Origin: Erythrobacter sp.
GTDB lineage: Bacteria; Pseudomonadota; Alphaproteobacteria; Sphingomonadales; Sphingomonadaceae
Assembly (NCBI GenBank): GCA_023653115.1
Contig: JAMNXO010000005.1
Coordinates: 62,001 to 126,000, forward strand
Direction of reading: 5' to 3'
DNA: 64,000 nt
Part shown: one piece after another, positions 33,573 through 43,716 of the stretch
Numbering within the stretch: position 1 is the first letter of the stretch
Layout of the letters: each line of letters begins with the position of its first letter
Program-made: the position numbers and the translations under genes
Notes under the pieces: model-generated
Database searches by the model: none
What the model saw: only the letters and a program-made list of their open reading frames with translations
What the model was told of the DNA's origin: nothing

Positions 33573-34544
33573 ATGGCGACATATCAAAACATCTTCACAC
33601 AGGTGCAAGTGCAAGGGCCGCCCGAAATGGGCGTCCCGCACCTCGACGGCAGCGAAGGGCGCATTGCCCTGGTCGGCCACAACTACTGGATGGGCAAGCT
33701 GGGCCAGGCCCAGATCGGCCCGGTCTATCTTGGTCTGCTCGGCACGCTCAGCCTTGTCTTCGGCGGCGCGGCGATCATGATCATCGGCCTCAACTTCTGG
33801 GCGCAGGCCGGCTGGAGCCCGCAGACCTTCATGCGCGAGCTGTTCTGGCTTTCGCTTGATCCTCCGGGGCCGGAATACGGCTTCAGCCCGTTCGTCCCGC
33901 TAGAAAAGGGTGGCTGGTTCATTATGGCCGGCGCATTCCTCACCATTGCGGTGATGTGCTGGTGGACCCGCACCTATATGCGGGCCAAGGCGCTCGGCAT
34001 GGGGATGCACATTCCCTGGGCCTTCGCCTCTGCCATCTGGCTGTTCCTGGTGTTGGGCTTCATCCGCCCGATGCTGCTGGGGGATTGGTCGCAGGCAGTG
34101 CCTTACGGCGTCTTCAGCCACCTCGACTGGACCAACAATTTCTCGCTGGTCTACGGGAACCTGTTCTACAATCCGTTCCACGCGCTCTCGATCGTGTTCC
34201 TTTACGGTTCGGCGGTTCTGTTCGCGATGCACGGGGCAACCATCCTGGCGCTCGGCCGGTATGGCGGCGAACGCGAGATCGAGCAGATCACCGATCGCGG
34301 GACAGCAGCCGAACGCGGCGCGCTGTTCTGGCGCTGGGTGATGGGCTTCAATGCCACGTTTGAATCGATCCACCGTTGGGCCTGGTGGTTTGCGGTGCTG
34401 ACCACGCTGACCGGCGGCATCGGCATCCTGCTCACCGGCACGGCCGTCGATAACTGGTACCTGTGGGCGCAGGAGCATTACTACGCTCCGACGACGGATA
34501 ACTACGATCCGAGCGGCGCTATCGGGGCTGCTTCCGGCCAGTAA
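33573..34544 (+). CDS. pufM: Photosynthetic reaction centre M subunit
   Basis: The product is 323 aa with five membrane helices. His203 (NPFHALS) is the special-pair ligand, His183 (FSHLDW) an accessory pigment ligand, and His220, Glu235 and His267 (IHRWAWW) bind the non-haem iron, again offset by one from Rhodobacter. It forms the QA site and pairs with PufL. A C-terminal tail of about 20 residues ends GAIGAASGQ. No pufC follows: the next element is a terminator, so the donor cytochrome must be soluble or encoded elsewhere. Confidence 0.98.
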   Translation: MATYQNIFTQVQVQGPPEMGVPHLDGSEGRIALVGHNYWMGKLGQAQIGPVYLGLLGTLSLVFGGAAIMIIGLNFWAQAGWSPQTFMRELFWLSLDPPGPEYGFSPFVPLEKGGWFIMAGAFLTIAVMCWWTRTYMRAKALGMGMHIPWAFASAIWLFLVLGFIRPMLLGDWSQAVPYGVFSHLDWTNNFSLVYGNLFYNPFHALSIVFLYGSAVLFAMHGATILALGRYGGEREIEQITDRGTAAERGALFWRWVMGFNATFESIHRWAWWFAVLTTLTGGIGILLTGTAVDNWYLWAQEHYYAPTTDNYDPSGAIGAASGQ

Positions 34545-34597
34545 GCGCGCACGCCGGGCCTCCGGGTCCGGCAACGCACCAAAGCTGCGAAGACACG

Positions 34598-34633
34598 AAA
34601 CCCGGCCTGGCCCAAGTGGCCCGGCCGGGTTTT
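34598..34633 (+). terminator. Terminator of the bchC-puf operon
   Basis: AAACCCGGCC pairs with GGCCGGGTTT across a 16-nt segment that itself can fold (GGCC-caagt-GGCC), followed by TTTCGTTTG. It lies 53 bp after the pufM stop and faces the convergent tspO unit. Confidence 0.9.
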
Positions 34634-34662
34634 CGTTTGTCGGGACTGCAGGAGGGGCGGGG

Positions 34663-34932
34663 TTAGCGGCGCGCGGCGAGCCGGCGGCGCAGATCCATCA
34701 GATGCAGCGGGAGCGAAGCGGCCAGCAGCAGGGCGACCCACCACCACGTCGCCCCCACCAGGGCGGCACGCAGGCCGAGCACGATCAGCGCCGCCGGGCC
34801 AAGCAGGCCGGCAAGTTCGCCCCAGCTCCACCCGCGCCGCAGACGCAGCCACGCCGCCTCGATCAGCAAGACACCAAGGATCAGATCAGCCGCATGGCCG
34901 CTGGCAAAGAACTGCGCCGCGCCCTCGCCCAT
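34663..34932 (-). CDS. 89-aa membrane protein downstream of tspO
   Basis: The product is 89 aa with two or three hydrophobic stretches (around residues 13-27, 38-58 and 60-78), basic segments between them and a basic C-terminus RRRLAARR. Tryptophans cluster in TWWWVALLLAA. It starts 22 nt after the tspO stop with a G-rich ribosome-binding region and is the last gene of the bchG-pucC-bchP-tspO unit. I do not recognise a family. Position suggests a photosystem-related or TspO-linked role, which is inference. Confidence 0.65.
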   Translation of the reverse strand: MGEGAAQFFASGHAADLILGVLLIEAAWLRLRRGWSWGELAGLLGPAALIVLGLRAALVGATWWWVALLLAASLPLHLMDLRRRLAARR

Positions 34933-34954
34933 GGCCCCTGCCCCCGCTCCGGCC

Positions 34955-35437
34955 TCAGCCGAACGGGGCGTTGAGTTCGACCACCGCCCAGTTGAGCGCG
35001 CCGGCGAAACTCACCCACGCAAGGTAGGGCACCAGCAACGCCGCAGCGCTGCGCGAAAAGCGCCCGCAATAAAGGATCATCACCAGGATCGAGAGCCACA
35101 GCAGGACCAGCTCGGTGAAGGCCCAATCGGGGCGTTGCAGCCGGAAGAAGATCAGGCTCCAGGTGATGTTGAGAAAGCCGTTGAGCGCGAACAGCACAAT
35201 CACCCATTCGGCCTTGGCCGCGGTGGGCGCCGCACGCCAGGCGGTGATTCCCGCGATGGTGATCAGCGCATAGATCAGCGTCCAGCCCATCGGGAACACC
35301 ACATCGGGCGGGTTCCAGCCGGGCTTGGCCAAGGCCTGATACCACGGGCCGAGATCGGTGATCGTCGCGCCCAGCGCCGCCACGCACAGCGCCATCGCTG
35401 TCGCGATGGTCACCGGGATAATCATCATTCTGTTCAT
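34955..35437 (-). CDS. tspO: TspO/MBR-family tryptophan-rich sensory protein
   Basis: The product is 160 aa with five membrane helices, starting at ATG 35437. Family motifs are WYQALAKPGWNPPDVVFPMG, GWTLIYALITIAG, and LNGFLNITWSLIFF, with many conserved tryptophans. TspO is an outer-membrane or membrane protein that binds porphyrins and, in Rhodobacter, tunes pigment gene expression and tetrapyrrole export in response to oxygen. It lies 11 nt after the bchP stop, within the pigment operon. A longer frame upstream of 35437 overlaps bchP and is rejected. Confidence 0.96.
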   Translation of the reverse strand: MNRMMIIPVTIATAMALCVAALGATITDLGPWYQALAKPGWNPPDVVFPMGWTLIYALITIAGITAWRAAPTAAKAEWVIVLFALNGFLNITWSLIFFRLQRPDWAFTELVLLWLSILVMILYCGRFSRSAAALLVPYLAWVSFAGALNWAVVELNAPFG

Positions 35438-35448
35438 ACGAACACGGT

Positions 35449-36645
35449 CTAGCGCGTTGCGGGCCTCAAGCCTAGCAGGTGCGCGGTATCCTTGATGAAG
35501 ATCTTGACGTGCGCCATCGGTTTGGCGCGCACCAGCTTCTTGTGCATATAGGCCTGCCAGGTCAGTTCCTGCACATCCTTGTCGTCGCACATGGTCACAA
35601 AGCGTTCACGGCGCTTGTCGGATGAATACCAGAAATACTGCATCATCCCGAGCACCCAGAACACCGTGCCGTGTTCCTTCATGAAGCGTTTGCGCGCGGT
35701 GCGCAGCTGGCTGGCCTGCCCGGTCTTGAGGAAGGCGCTGGCGGCATCGGCCACCACCCGCCCGCCGACCATGGCGTAATAGATGCCCTCGCCCGAAGCA
35801 GGCGCGACAATCCCGGCAGCATCGCCGGCAACGATCACATCGGCGCCGTTATCCCAGCGCTTCAGGGGTTTGAGGGGGATCGGCGCGCCTTCGCGGCGCA
35901 GCGTCTCGCAGCGCTCGAGGCCGAGATCGTCGCGCATCGTGGCGATGGCACCGCGCAGACTGAAGCCCTTGTTGGCGCTGCCCACCCCGATGCTCGCGGT
36001 CTCGCCGTGCGGGAACACCCAGGCGTAGAAATCGGGCGACAGGCGGCCCTGATAATAGACGTCGCAGCGCGAGGCGTCGAAGTTCTCGGAGTTGCGCTCG
36101 GGCGATTTGATGATCTCGTGATAGGCAAAGACGCAAGGAATGCGTTCCGCGCCGGGCAGGCATTGCTTGGCCACGGCCGAGCGCGCCCCGTCCGCGCCGA
36201 TCACCACGCGGGCGCGCACGCTTTCGATCGGCCCTCCGCGGCTGCGGCGGAAGGTGACGATCGGGTGCGCATTATCATCGCGCTCGATCTTCTCGAAGGT
36301 GGCGGTGAGGCGTTCGGCCCCCGAATGCCGGGCGCGTTCCCGCAGCCATTCGTCGAATTTCTCGCGGTCCACGAGGCCAACATAGCCGATCTCGCCCACC
36401 GGCATATCGACCGCACGGCCCGAGGGCGCGATCATGCGGGCCGAGCGCGCCTTGGCCACCAGCAGGTGCTGCGGAATGTCGAAATCGGCAAGCAGCCGCG
36501 GCGGGATTGCGCCGCCGCAGGGCTTGATCCGCCCGCCGCGCTCGACCAGCAGCACCGAATGGCCCGCCAGCGCGAGATCGGTCGCCGCAGTCGCCCCGGA
36601 CGGGCCGCCGCCGATGATCACGGCGTCATAGATTGTCTGGTTCAT
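35449..36645 (-). CDS. bchP: Geranylgeranyl diphosphate/bacteriochlorophyll reductase
   Basis: The product is 398 aa. The FAD-binding motif AVIIGGGPSGATAATDLA is at the N-terminus, then GGRIKPCGGAIPP, a hallmark of BchP/ChlP, and VIVAGDAAGIVAPASGEGIY. It hydrogenates three double bonds of the geranylgeranyl tail to phytyl on bacteriochlorophyll a. Its ATG overlaps the stop of the pucC-like gene as ATGA (36642-36645). It sits between the pucC-like gene and tspO, the usual order in this group. Confidence 0.97.
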   Translation of the reverse strand: MNQTIYDAVIIGGGPSGATAATDLALAGHSVLLVERGGRIKPCGGAIPPRLLADFDIPQHLLVAKARSARMIAPSGRAVDMPVGEIGYVGLVDREKFDEWLRERARHSGAERLTATFEKIERDDNAHPIVTFRRSRGGPIESVRARVVIGADGARSAVAKQCLPGAERIPCVFAYHEIIKSPERNSENFDASRCDVYYQGRLSPDFYAWVFPHGETASIGVGSANKGFSLRGAIATMRDDLGLERCETLRREGAPIPLKPLKRWDNGADVIVAGDAAGIVAPASGEGIYYAMVGGRVVADAASAFLKTGQASQLRTARKRFMKEHGTVFWVLGMMQYFWYSSDKRRERFVTMCDDKDVQELTWQAYMHKKLVRAKPMAHVKIFIKDTAHLLGLRPATR

Positions 36646-38021
36646 GCGTAGCTCTCCCCGGAAGCTTGCGCTCCCTCACGTGTCATATTGCTGGCGCGGA
36701 TCGCCTGTGCGCCGGTCGCCTTGATCGCCAGCAGCGCGGCGAGCACGAAGGCGCCCGCCTCGATCGCGAACACCAGCTGGAATGCCGCGCCGTCATTGCC
36801 CAGCGCCGCGCGTGCCGCATCGAGCCCGAGCGCGCCGAGCAGTCCGCCCAGCCCGAAGGCGATCGCCTGGCTTGCGCCCCACACGCCCATGCGCACACCT
36901 TCGCGGGTGTTCTCGCCCGCGCCGGCCAGCCCCATCATCGAGCCGATTGCGGCGACCGCGAAGACGCCGTTGCCAAAGCCCAGCACAAACAGATTGAGCC
37001 CGAGCGGCCAGGGCGGCCCGCTCACCGCTGCCAACCCAAGCGCCCCGAGGCCGAGCGCGGAGGCGAGGCATCCGCCCACCACCCACGGCCGCAGCCCATC
37101 GGCGCGGCGCGCGGAAAAGGCGCTGCCGCCAACGCCTGCCACAATCATGCCGATCAGAATGCCGCCCTGATGGAACTGCCCGACCGTCTTGGTCGAATCT
37201 CCCGGAGCCATGTCGAAGATCAGCCCGGCGAAGGGCTCAAGGATCAAATCCTGCATCGAGAACGCGATCATCGAGACGAAGATGAAGATGGTGAACCGCC
37301 GCGCCGCCGCCTCGTGCCAGATCTCGGCCAGAGCAGCGCGGAAATCAGGTGCGGGGGCGTTGCTGTGCTCGTCACGGAAATGGCCCGCCTGCCGTTCAAG
37401 CCGGAAGGTCGCGAGCACTGTCACCACCACCGTCACCAGCGCCAGCCCGCCTGCCACTTCGAGCACGCGTTCCGGCGAATAGGGTTTGATCAGGATGCCG
37501 ACGGTGATGGCTGAGGCGACGATCCCGCCCACCATCATGATCCATGTCACCGCCGCTGCCGCCGCGCGGCGCTGCGGGGCGACCCCGCTCGCAAGCAGCG
37601 CCAGCGCCGATGTGCCGCCCGCGCCCACGCCCGCGCCGATCAGCGCATAGGCCAGCAGCGCGAGGGCAAAAGCGAGGCCGAAGGAATCGCCCATCATCAG
37701 CGTCGCCTGCGTCGCCAGCAGCGCGCCCGCCGCCAGCACCGCCAGACCGCCGATGATCCACGGCACCCGCTTGGCGCCCTTGTCAGACCCGTGGCCGAAC
37801 AGCGGGCGGCCCAGCTGCACCGCATAATGCCACGCCACGAGGCCCGCGGGGATGGCCGCGGCGAGCTGGAATTCCACCACCATCAGCCGGTTGAGCACCG
37901 CCGTGGTCAGCATCACCAGCGCGCCGATCGAGGCTTGCACCAGACCGATGCGGATGATGGCGAGCCAGCCAAAGCCGGTGTTCTTCGCCTCGGTGAGCGT
38001 TGAGGCGGTGGCCGCGTGCAT
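36642..38021 (-). CDS. pucC: BCD-family MFS protein (PucC-like)
   Basis: The product is 459 aa with about 12 membrane helices. The family signature segments are LNRLMVVEFQLAAAIPAGLV, GHGSDKGAKRVPWI and IAFSMQDLILEPFAGLIFDM. Proteins of the PucC/LhaA/Bch2 group assist light-harvesting complex assembly or pigment delivery. This copy lies between bchG and bchP, where Rhodobacter carries bch2 (orf428), so a role beside bacteriochlorophyll esterification is likely. It overlaps bchG (TGATG) and bchP (ATGA). The window has a second family member, lhaA, near puhA. The symbol is used loosely, since no LH2 genes are present. Confidence 0.93.
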   Translation of the reverse strand: MHAATASTLTEAKNTGFGWLAIIRIGLVQASIGALVMLTTAVLNRLMVVEFQLAAAIPAGLVAWHYAVQLGRPLFGHGSDKGAKRVPWIIGGLAVLAAGALLATQATLMMGDSFGLAFALALLAYALIGAGVGAGGTSALALLASGVAPQRRAAAAAVTWIMMVGGIVASAITVGILIKPYSPERVLEVAGGLALVTVVVTVLATFRLERQAGHFRDEHSNAPAPDFRAALAEIWHEAAARRFTIFIFVSMIAFSMQDLILEPFAGLIFDMAPGDSTKTVGQFHQGGILIGMIVAGVGGSAFSARRADGLRPWVVGGCLASALGLGALGLAAVSGPPWPLGLNLFVLGFGNGVFAVAAIGSMMGLAGAGENTREGVRMGVWGASQAIAFGLGGLLGALGLDAARAALGNDGAAFQLVFAIEAGAFVLAALLAIKATGAQAIRASNMTREGAQASGESYA

Positions 38022-38947
38022 CAGATATAGCCGCCAAGGCCCAGCGCTGCCGCCAGCATCCCCAGGACATAGAGGGTCACGCCCACACCATTATACCACG
38101 GCGCATATTTCGCCGGATCGCGGATCAGGCGCGGCATGGCGGCGATCTGCGCCACCAGCACCCCGGCCACAATTACCGCTGACAGCGCAAAGCCCCACAG
38201 GGCCAGCAGTGCAATCACCACGATCTGCGCCGCCGCCATGGTGATGCAGGCAAAGCGCGCGGCCCCCGCCACGCCCATCGTGACGGGCAGCGAAGTCAGC
38301 CCGGTCTGGCGGTCACCCTCGACCGCCTTGAAATCATTGAGCACCATGATCCCGTGCGCGCCCAGCGAATACAGCACCAGCACCGCAATCACCTCGGTGG
38401 CGGGCATCGCGCCCAGCATCACGGTGGCACCGGTGAACCAGCTCAGCCCCTCATAGGTCAGCCCGCACACCAGCGGGCCAAGCCAGCCATTGGCCTTGAA
38501 ACGCAGCGGCGGGGCAGAATAGGCCCAGGCAAAGGCAAGGCCGACCAGCCCGGCGATGAACACCAGCGGCCCGAGCAACCATGCGACACTGGCCGAAATC
38601 AGGCTGGCGATGATGGCGATATACAGCCCCCAGCGCCCCGGAATCCGGCCCGAGGGGATCGGGCGATGCGGTTCGTTGATCGCATCGACATGGCGATCGA
38701 ACCAGTCATTCACCGCTTGGCTGGTGCCGCACACCAGCGGCCCGGCGAGCAAAACGCCGCCCGCCACAAACCACCAGCGCCCCTCCAGCCCCGCGCCGGA
38801 CGACACCGCGCCGCACATGAAGGCCCACATCGGCGGGAACCAGGTGATGGGTTTGAGCAGCTCAAGCACGTCCCTGGGGCTCGGGCGCGACTTCAGCGGC
38901 GCAGCCGGAACGGGCGCGGGCCGAGTCGAAGGCACCGAGTTTTCCAT
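38021..38947 (-). CDS. bchG: Bacteriochlorophyll synthase (geranylgeranyl transferase)
   Basis: The product is 308 aa, a UbiA-family membrane prenyltransferase with about nine helices. The aspartate-rich motif NDWFDRHVDAINEPHRPIPS binds the prenyl diphosphate, and VLNDFKAVEGDRQTGL is the second conserved loop. It joins bacteriochlorophyllide a to geranylgeranyl diphosphate. The ATG at 38947 has no Shine-Dalgarno and lies only 6 nt from a predicted -10 box, so its mRNA may be leaderless. It overlaps the pucC-like start by one base (TGATG). Confidence 0.96.
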   Translation of the reverse strand: MENSVPSTRPAPVPAAPLKSRPSPRDVLELLKPITWFPPMWAFMCGAVSSGAGLEGRWWFVAGGVLLAGPLVCGTSQAVNDWFDRHVDAINEPHRPIPSGRIPGRWGLYIAIIASLISASVAWLLGPLVFIAGLVGLAFAWAYSAPPLRFKANGWLGPLVCGLTYEGLSWFTGATVMLGAMPATEVIAVLVLYSLGAHGIMVLNDFKAVEGDRQTGLTSLPVTMGVAGAARFACITMAAAQIVVIALLALWGFALSAVIVAGVLVAQIAAMPRLIRDPAKYAPWYNGVGVTLYVLGMLAAALGLGGYI

Positions 38948-38953
38948 ATCAAG

Positions 38954-38994
38954 AGGCTATGCCTGACAGGCATGAGCGTCAAATTGTTTTGACA
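38954..38994 (-). promoter_or_regulatory. PpsR-like site and bchG promoter
   Basis: On the minus strand TGTCAAAACAATTTGACG (38994-38977) fits TGT-N12-ACA with one end base changed. Its proximal half is a -35 TTGACG (38982-38977), then 17 bp and TAGCCT (38959-38954) as the -10. Only 6 nt separate the -10 from the bchG ATG. Confidence 0.75.
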
Positions 38995-39264
38995 CTCCGA
39001 ATCGGACATTTGGTGTTTTGAGGCTGTTTTTTGGTGATTGATGGACTCGGGGTGTCAAATCCGGACTGTGTCCAATCCCGCCGCACTCAGCATCCGGGGC
39101 GATCAGCAGCAGTGCTGCGGCATCCCGCGCCGTGCCCGCCGCAATGCGCGGGATTGCGCAGTCATTGCGCTATCATTGCGGGGTCTTTGCAGTCGTTGCG
39201 CTGTTAGCCGCGCTTTCCCAAAGGGCCGGGCACAATGCCGGAATTCGCCTGTCTTTACTGAGGC
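38995..39264. repeat. Non-coding gap with 11-bp direct repeats
   Basis: No gene is supported between the bchG promoter and the ppsR stop. At 39153-39205 there are three consecutive 11-bp units of the form ATTGCG-N3-TC (ATTGCGCAGTC, ATTGCGCTATC, ATTGCGGGGTC), a shortened fourth (TTTGCAGTC) and a diverged fifth. The region nearer bchG is T-rich with no further TGT-N12-ACA. Short open frames here look like shadows. Confidence 0.5.
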
Positions 39265-40686
39265 CTAGTCATTATCCCCGGCGAGATTGCCGAGGCCGTA
39301 GCGGTGGAGCTTGGAATAGAGGCTCTGGCGCGAAAGGCCGAGGATTTCAGCCGCCGATGCGCGGTTGTCCGAAGTGTAGGACAGCGCCGCCTCGATGCAC
39401 AAACGCTCAATCAAATCAGTGCTTTCGCGCACAATATCCTTGAGGCTCATACGTCCGACCAGCTCGGTCAGCTGCTCGACCGAACGCGGCAGATCCTGCG
39501 AGCCCGGCGGCAAATCGCGCAGACGGCGTCCGATCGGGCGGATCACGAAGGCGTAGTAAGGATCCTCGCCCGAGGTGCGAACTGCTGATAATTCAACAGG
39601 TTCGCCTTCGACATCATGGCCGATCCGGAGCACCGTGCTGACATTGCGCGCCGTGCCATGCTGATCGATCTGGCCTTCGATGAGATCGAGATCGATCCCC
39701 GGCCGGCCAATCGTTTCCGCCAACGGACGCCCGCGCAACTGATCGACGCTGGCGGCCTGCACCAGCTCGACAAAGGCGGCATTGGCGGTGACGATTTCGA
39801 GATTGGCGTCGGCCACCACGAAGGCATCGGGCATCTGCTCGACCAGTTCGAGCAAGGGGGACGGCGGGGCGGCGGAACGCTCGCTCGCCGGGACCAGCCG
39901 CACAAGCAGGTATTGCCCGCGATCCTGGGTAAATCCGGTAACCGAAACAAGCACATCGCGCGCGCCGCGGGTGAGGCGGATCGTCGCCGGGCTGACCGTA
40001 TCGGACACCAGCGCCGCACCGACCAGACCCTGCAAAACCTCGTGCGAACCCTTGTCGAGCACGCTCGGCAGCTTCTTGCCCGGCAGGCTGCCAGCGCGCG
40101 CGCCGACCAGCGTGTGGGCGGCCGGATTGGCCTCGCGGACACGCAGCGTGGCGGCCTCGATGATCAGCACCGCCTCGGTCGAACGCTCGAACAGCATCCG
40201 GTAGCGCGCTTCAAGCTGGCGCATCCGCAGATAGTCGCGCTCGAGCGATTGCTGCACCTGCAACAGGCGCTGCTGCAGCTTGCCCGCCTCGCGCAGATCG
40301 CGCCCGAAGGCGATGCGATGGGTGCCGCCATTCACGCTGAGCACGGCATAGCGGATCGGCACTTCGCCATCGCGCGAGGCGTGGTTGACCTGGCGCCAGT
40401 GCTGCACCTCGCCGCGCCGGGCGGCGGCCAGCATCTCCATGATTTTCGGGCGACTTTCGTCGGTCACCGTCTCGATCCAGTTGCTCCCGATCCAGCCGGC
40501 AAAGGCAGGGAATTCCTTGGGATCGAAAGCGGCATCGAGGATGGTGCCGGTATCGTCGAGCACCAGGCTGACATCCCCCGCCATCATCGCCAGCTTCATG
40601 GCTGCATCCGCGTCCAGCGACTGGAACAGATCAGCCGCCCTTTCAAAGGGATGCTTGCCGTCGATACTGTGTTTGCGGGTGAGCAT
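39265..40686 (-). CDS. ppsR: PpsR/CrtJ transcriptional repressor of photosynthesis genes
   Basis: The product is 473 aa. An N-terminal domain (about 20-130), a coiled linker with LQQRLLQVQQSLERDYLRMR, two PAS domains (about 160-270 and 280-385) and a Fis-type helix-turn-helix (about 432-465, NRASAAEILGLSRQSLYSKL) give the PpsR layout. It represses bch, crt and puf promoters under aerobic or light conditions through TGT-N12-ACA sites, several of which occur here. I see a single cysteine (Cys430) next to the helix-turn-helix; the second cysteine used for an intramolecular disulphide in Rhodobacter is absent. It starts 12 nt after ppaA. Confidence 0.96.
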   Translation of the reverse strand: MLTRKHSIDGKHPFERAADLFQSLDADAAMKLAMMAGDVSLVLDDTGTILDAAFDPKEFPAFAGWIGSNWIETVTDESRPKIMEMLAAARRGEVQHWRQVNHASRDGEVPIRYAVLSVNGGTHRIAFGRDLREAGKLQQRLLQVQQSLERDYLRMRQLEARYRMLFERSTEAVLIIEAATLRVREANPAAHTLVGARAGSLPGKKLPSVLDKGSHEVLQGLVGAALVSDTVSPATIRLTRGARDVLVSVTGFTQDRGQYLLVRLVPASERSAAPPSPLLELVEQMPDAFVVADANLEIVTANAAFVELVQAASVDQLRGRPLAETIGRPGIDLDLIEGQIDQHGTARNVSTVLRIGHDVEGEPVELSAVRTSGEDPYYAFVIRPIGRRLRDLPPGSQDLPRSVEQLTELVGRMSLKDIVRESTDLIERLCIEAALSYTSDNRASAAEILGLSRQSLYSKLHRYGLGNLAGDND

Positions 40687-40698
40687 GGGGGGCCGAAC

Positions 40699-41595
40699 CT
40701 AGCGCTGGTTCTGAGTGTGGAGGGAGTAGGCCTTCATCAGCGATTCCGCTGTATCGAGCGCCGCCAAAGCGTCCGCCCCGGTGCCATCGGCTCCGACCTC
40801 TTCGACCAGTCGCGGATTTTCGTTGATCATGCGTCCGCCGACCAGCACGGTGATTCTGGGGTTTGCCGATGCGTTGCGCATCGCCTTGATAAGGTTTACA
40901 ATCGGGGCGCTAGGACAATCGCGGGCGAGCGTCAATCCGACCAGATCGAAGGGCCGCTGGCCCAGCCGGTCGAGCAGATCGCGGCGTTCGGGCCTGATCA
41001 GCGCCTCGCTCTGCCAGCCGGCGCGCGAGAACACTTCCTCGATCATCAGCGTGCCGAAATTGTGCTGATCGCCCGGCATGGGCGAGAACAGCGCGCTACG
41101 CGGCACCTTGAGCAGGGGCAGATCGGCAGGCGAGCGGGCGGCGATTTCGCGCATCACTTCCTGCAGGCGCCACAGGCCCATTGTGACGTCGATAAAGTCG
41201 CATTCGTCGCGCTCCCACATCTCGCCCAGCATACGGGCGGCAGGGGCGAGCAGATCAAGGCAGATGGTCTCGACGCTGGAGCCTTCGGCGATGAAGGCAT
41301 CGACTTCCTCGAGCAGGTTGGCCGCCTCCAGCCGCAAGGGCAAAACCGCGAAGGCGGAGGCATCCTCGGGGTCGATCGGGCGGCTGCGCTTGGCCTTGGA
41401 GCGCGCGGGGGCTGCGGCGTGGGCCATCAGCAGGCGCGGGATAATTTCGCTTTCGATCATGGCGTTGACCGAGTCATGAGGCCCCTCGCGATTGCCCGAG
41501 GCTTTCTTGCGGACCCGTTCGAGCGGTGCGGTAATCACCCCTCGCAGGACCGCCGAACCGGCGCCGAACATGCTTGAAGCCTTGGAATCTCCCAT
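40699..41595 (-). CDS. ppaA: PpaA/AerR cobalamin-type antirepressor
   Basis: The product is 298 aa, with GGGAGGG 8 nt before the ATG. A basic N-terminal region is followed by a B12-binding helical bundle (about 85-160, with ICLDLLAPAARMLGEMWERD) and a Rossmann-like SCHIC domain that starts PMPGDQHNFGTLM. His178 in D-x-H-x-x-G is the expected cobalamin ligand. AerR/PpaA binds B12 in a light-dependent way and counteracts PpsR/CrtJ. It lies directly upstream of ppsR in the same unit and is divergent from bchF, sharing a PpsR-like site with it. Confidence 0.94.
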   Translation of the reverse strand: MGDSKASSMFGAGSAVLRGVITAPLERVRKKASGNREGPHDSVNAMIESEIIPRLLMAHAAAPARSKAKRSRPIDPEDASAFAVLPLRLEAANLLEEVDAFIAEGSSVETICLDLLAPAARMLGEMWERDECDFIDVTMGLWRLQEVMREIAARSPADLPLLKVPRSALFSPMPGDQHNFGTLMIEEVFSRAGWQSEALIRPERRDLLDRLGQRPFDLVGLTLARDCPSAPIVNLIKAMRNASANPRITVLVGGRMINENPRLVEEVGADGTGADALAALDTAESLMKAYSLHTQNQR

Positions 41596-41743
41596 TCGCC
41601 GGACCCTCCCAGGTCATGCGGACATCCTTCCGCAGGAGGTAGTGAACGCACCCGAGCAGCGCGCCCTTGGCCATGATCCCGAAAGCCAGCGAATCTTTCC
41701 TACGCTTTTTTGCGGATGGGCGCAAACTGCGATACTTCGGGAA

Positions 41744-41807
41744 ATCATTTCGTCAACAAAACTCAACGTCCAATCTAGTTGACACTTGTGTTGGAACAGG
41801 CTTAATC
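41744..41807. promoter_or_regulatory. Bidirectional ppaA/bchF promoter over one PpsR-like site
   Basis: CGTCCAATCTAGTTGACA (41767-41784) is CGT-N12-ACA. On the plus strand TTGACA (41779-41784), 17 bp, TTAATC (41802-41807) leads to bchF. On the minus strand TGGACG (41772-41767), 17 bp, AATGAT (41749-41744) leads to ppaA-ppsR. One bound repressor dimer would cover both -35 boxes. Confidence 0.75.
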
Positions 41808-41839
41808 TCCGAATCTGAGAGAAAAGGCTGACGCAAGAA

Positions 41840-43713
<1,874 letters not shown>

Positions 43714-43716
43714 GCG

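Noticed and set aside
34545-34662. A pufC cytochrome gene after pufM
   Set aside because: The region contains a strong terminator and no CxxCH-bearing frame.
39038-39443. Small plus-strand ORFs between bchG and ppsR
   Set aside because: They lack ribosome-binding sites, have no family features and one runs into ppsR antisense.
39616-41577. 653-codon plus-strand frame across ppsR and ppaA
   Set aside because: Both minus-strand genes have full domain architecture; the plus frame spans two genes and is a shadow.
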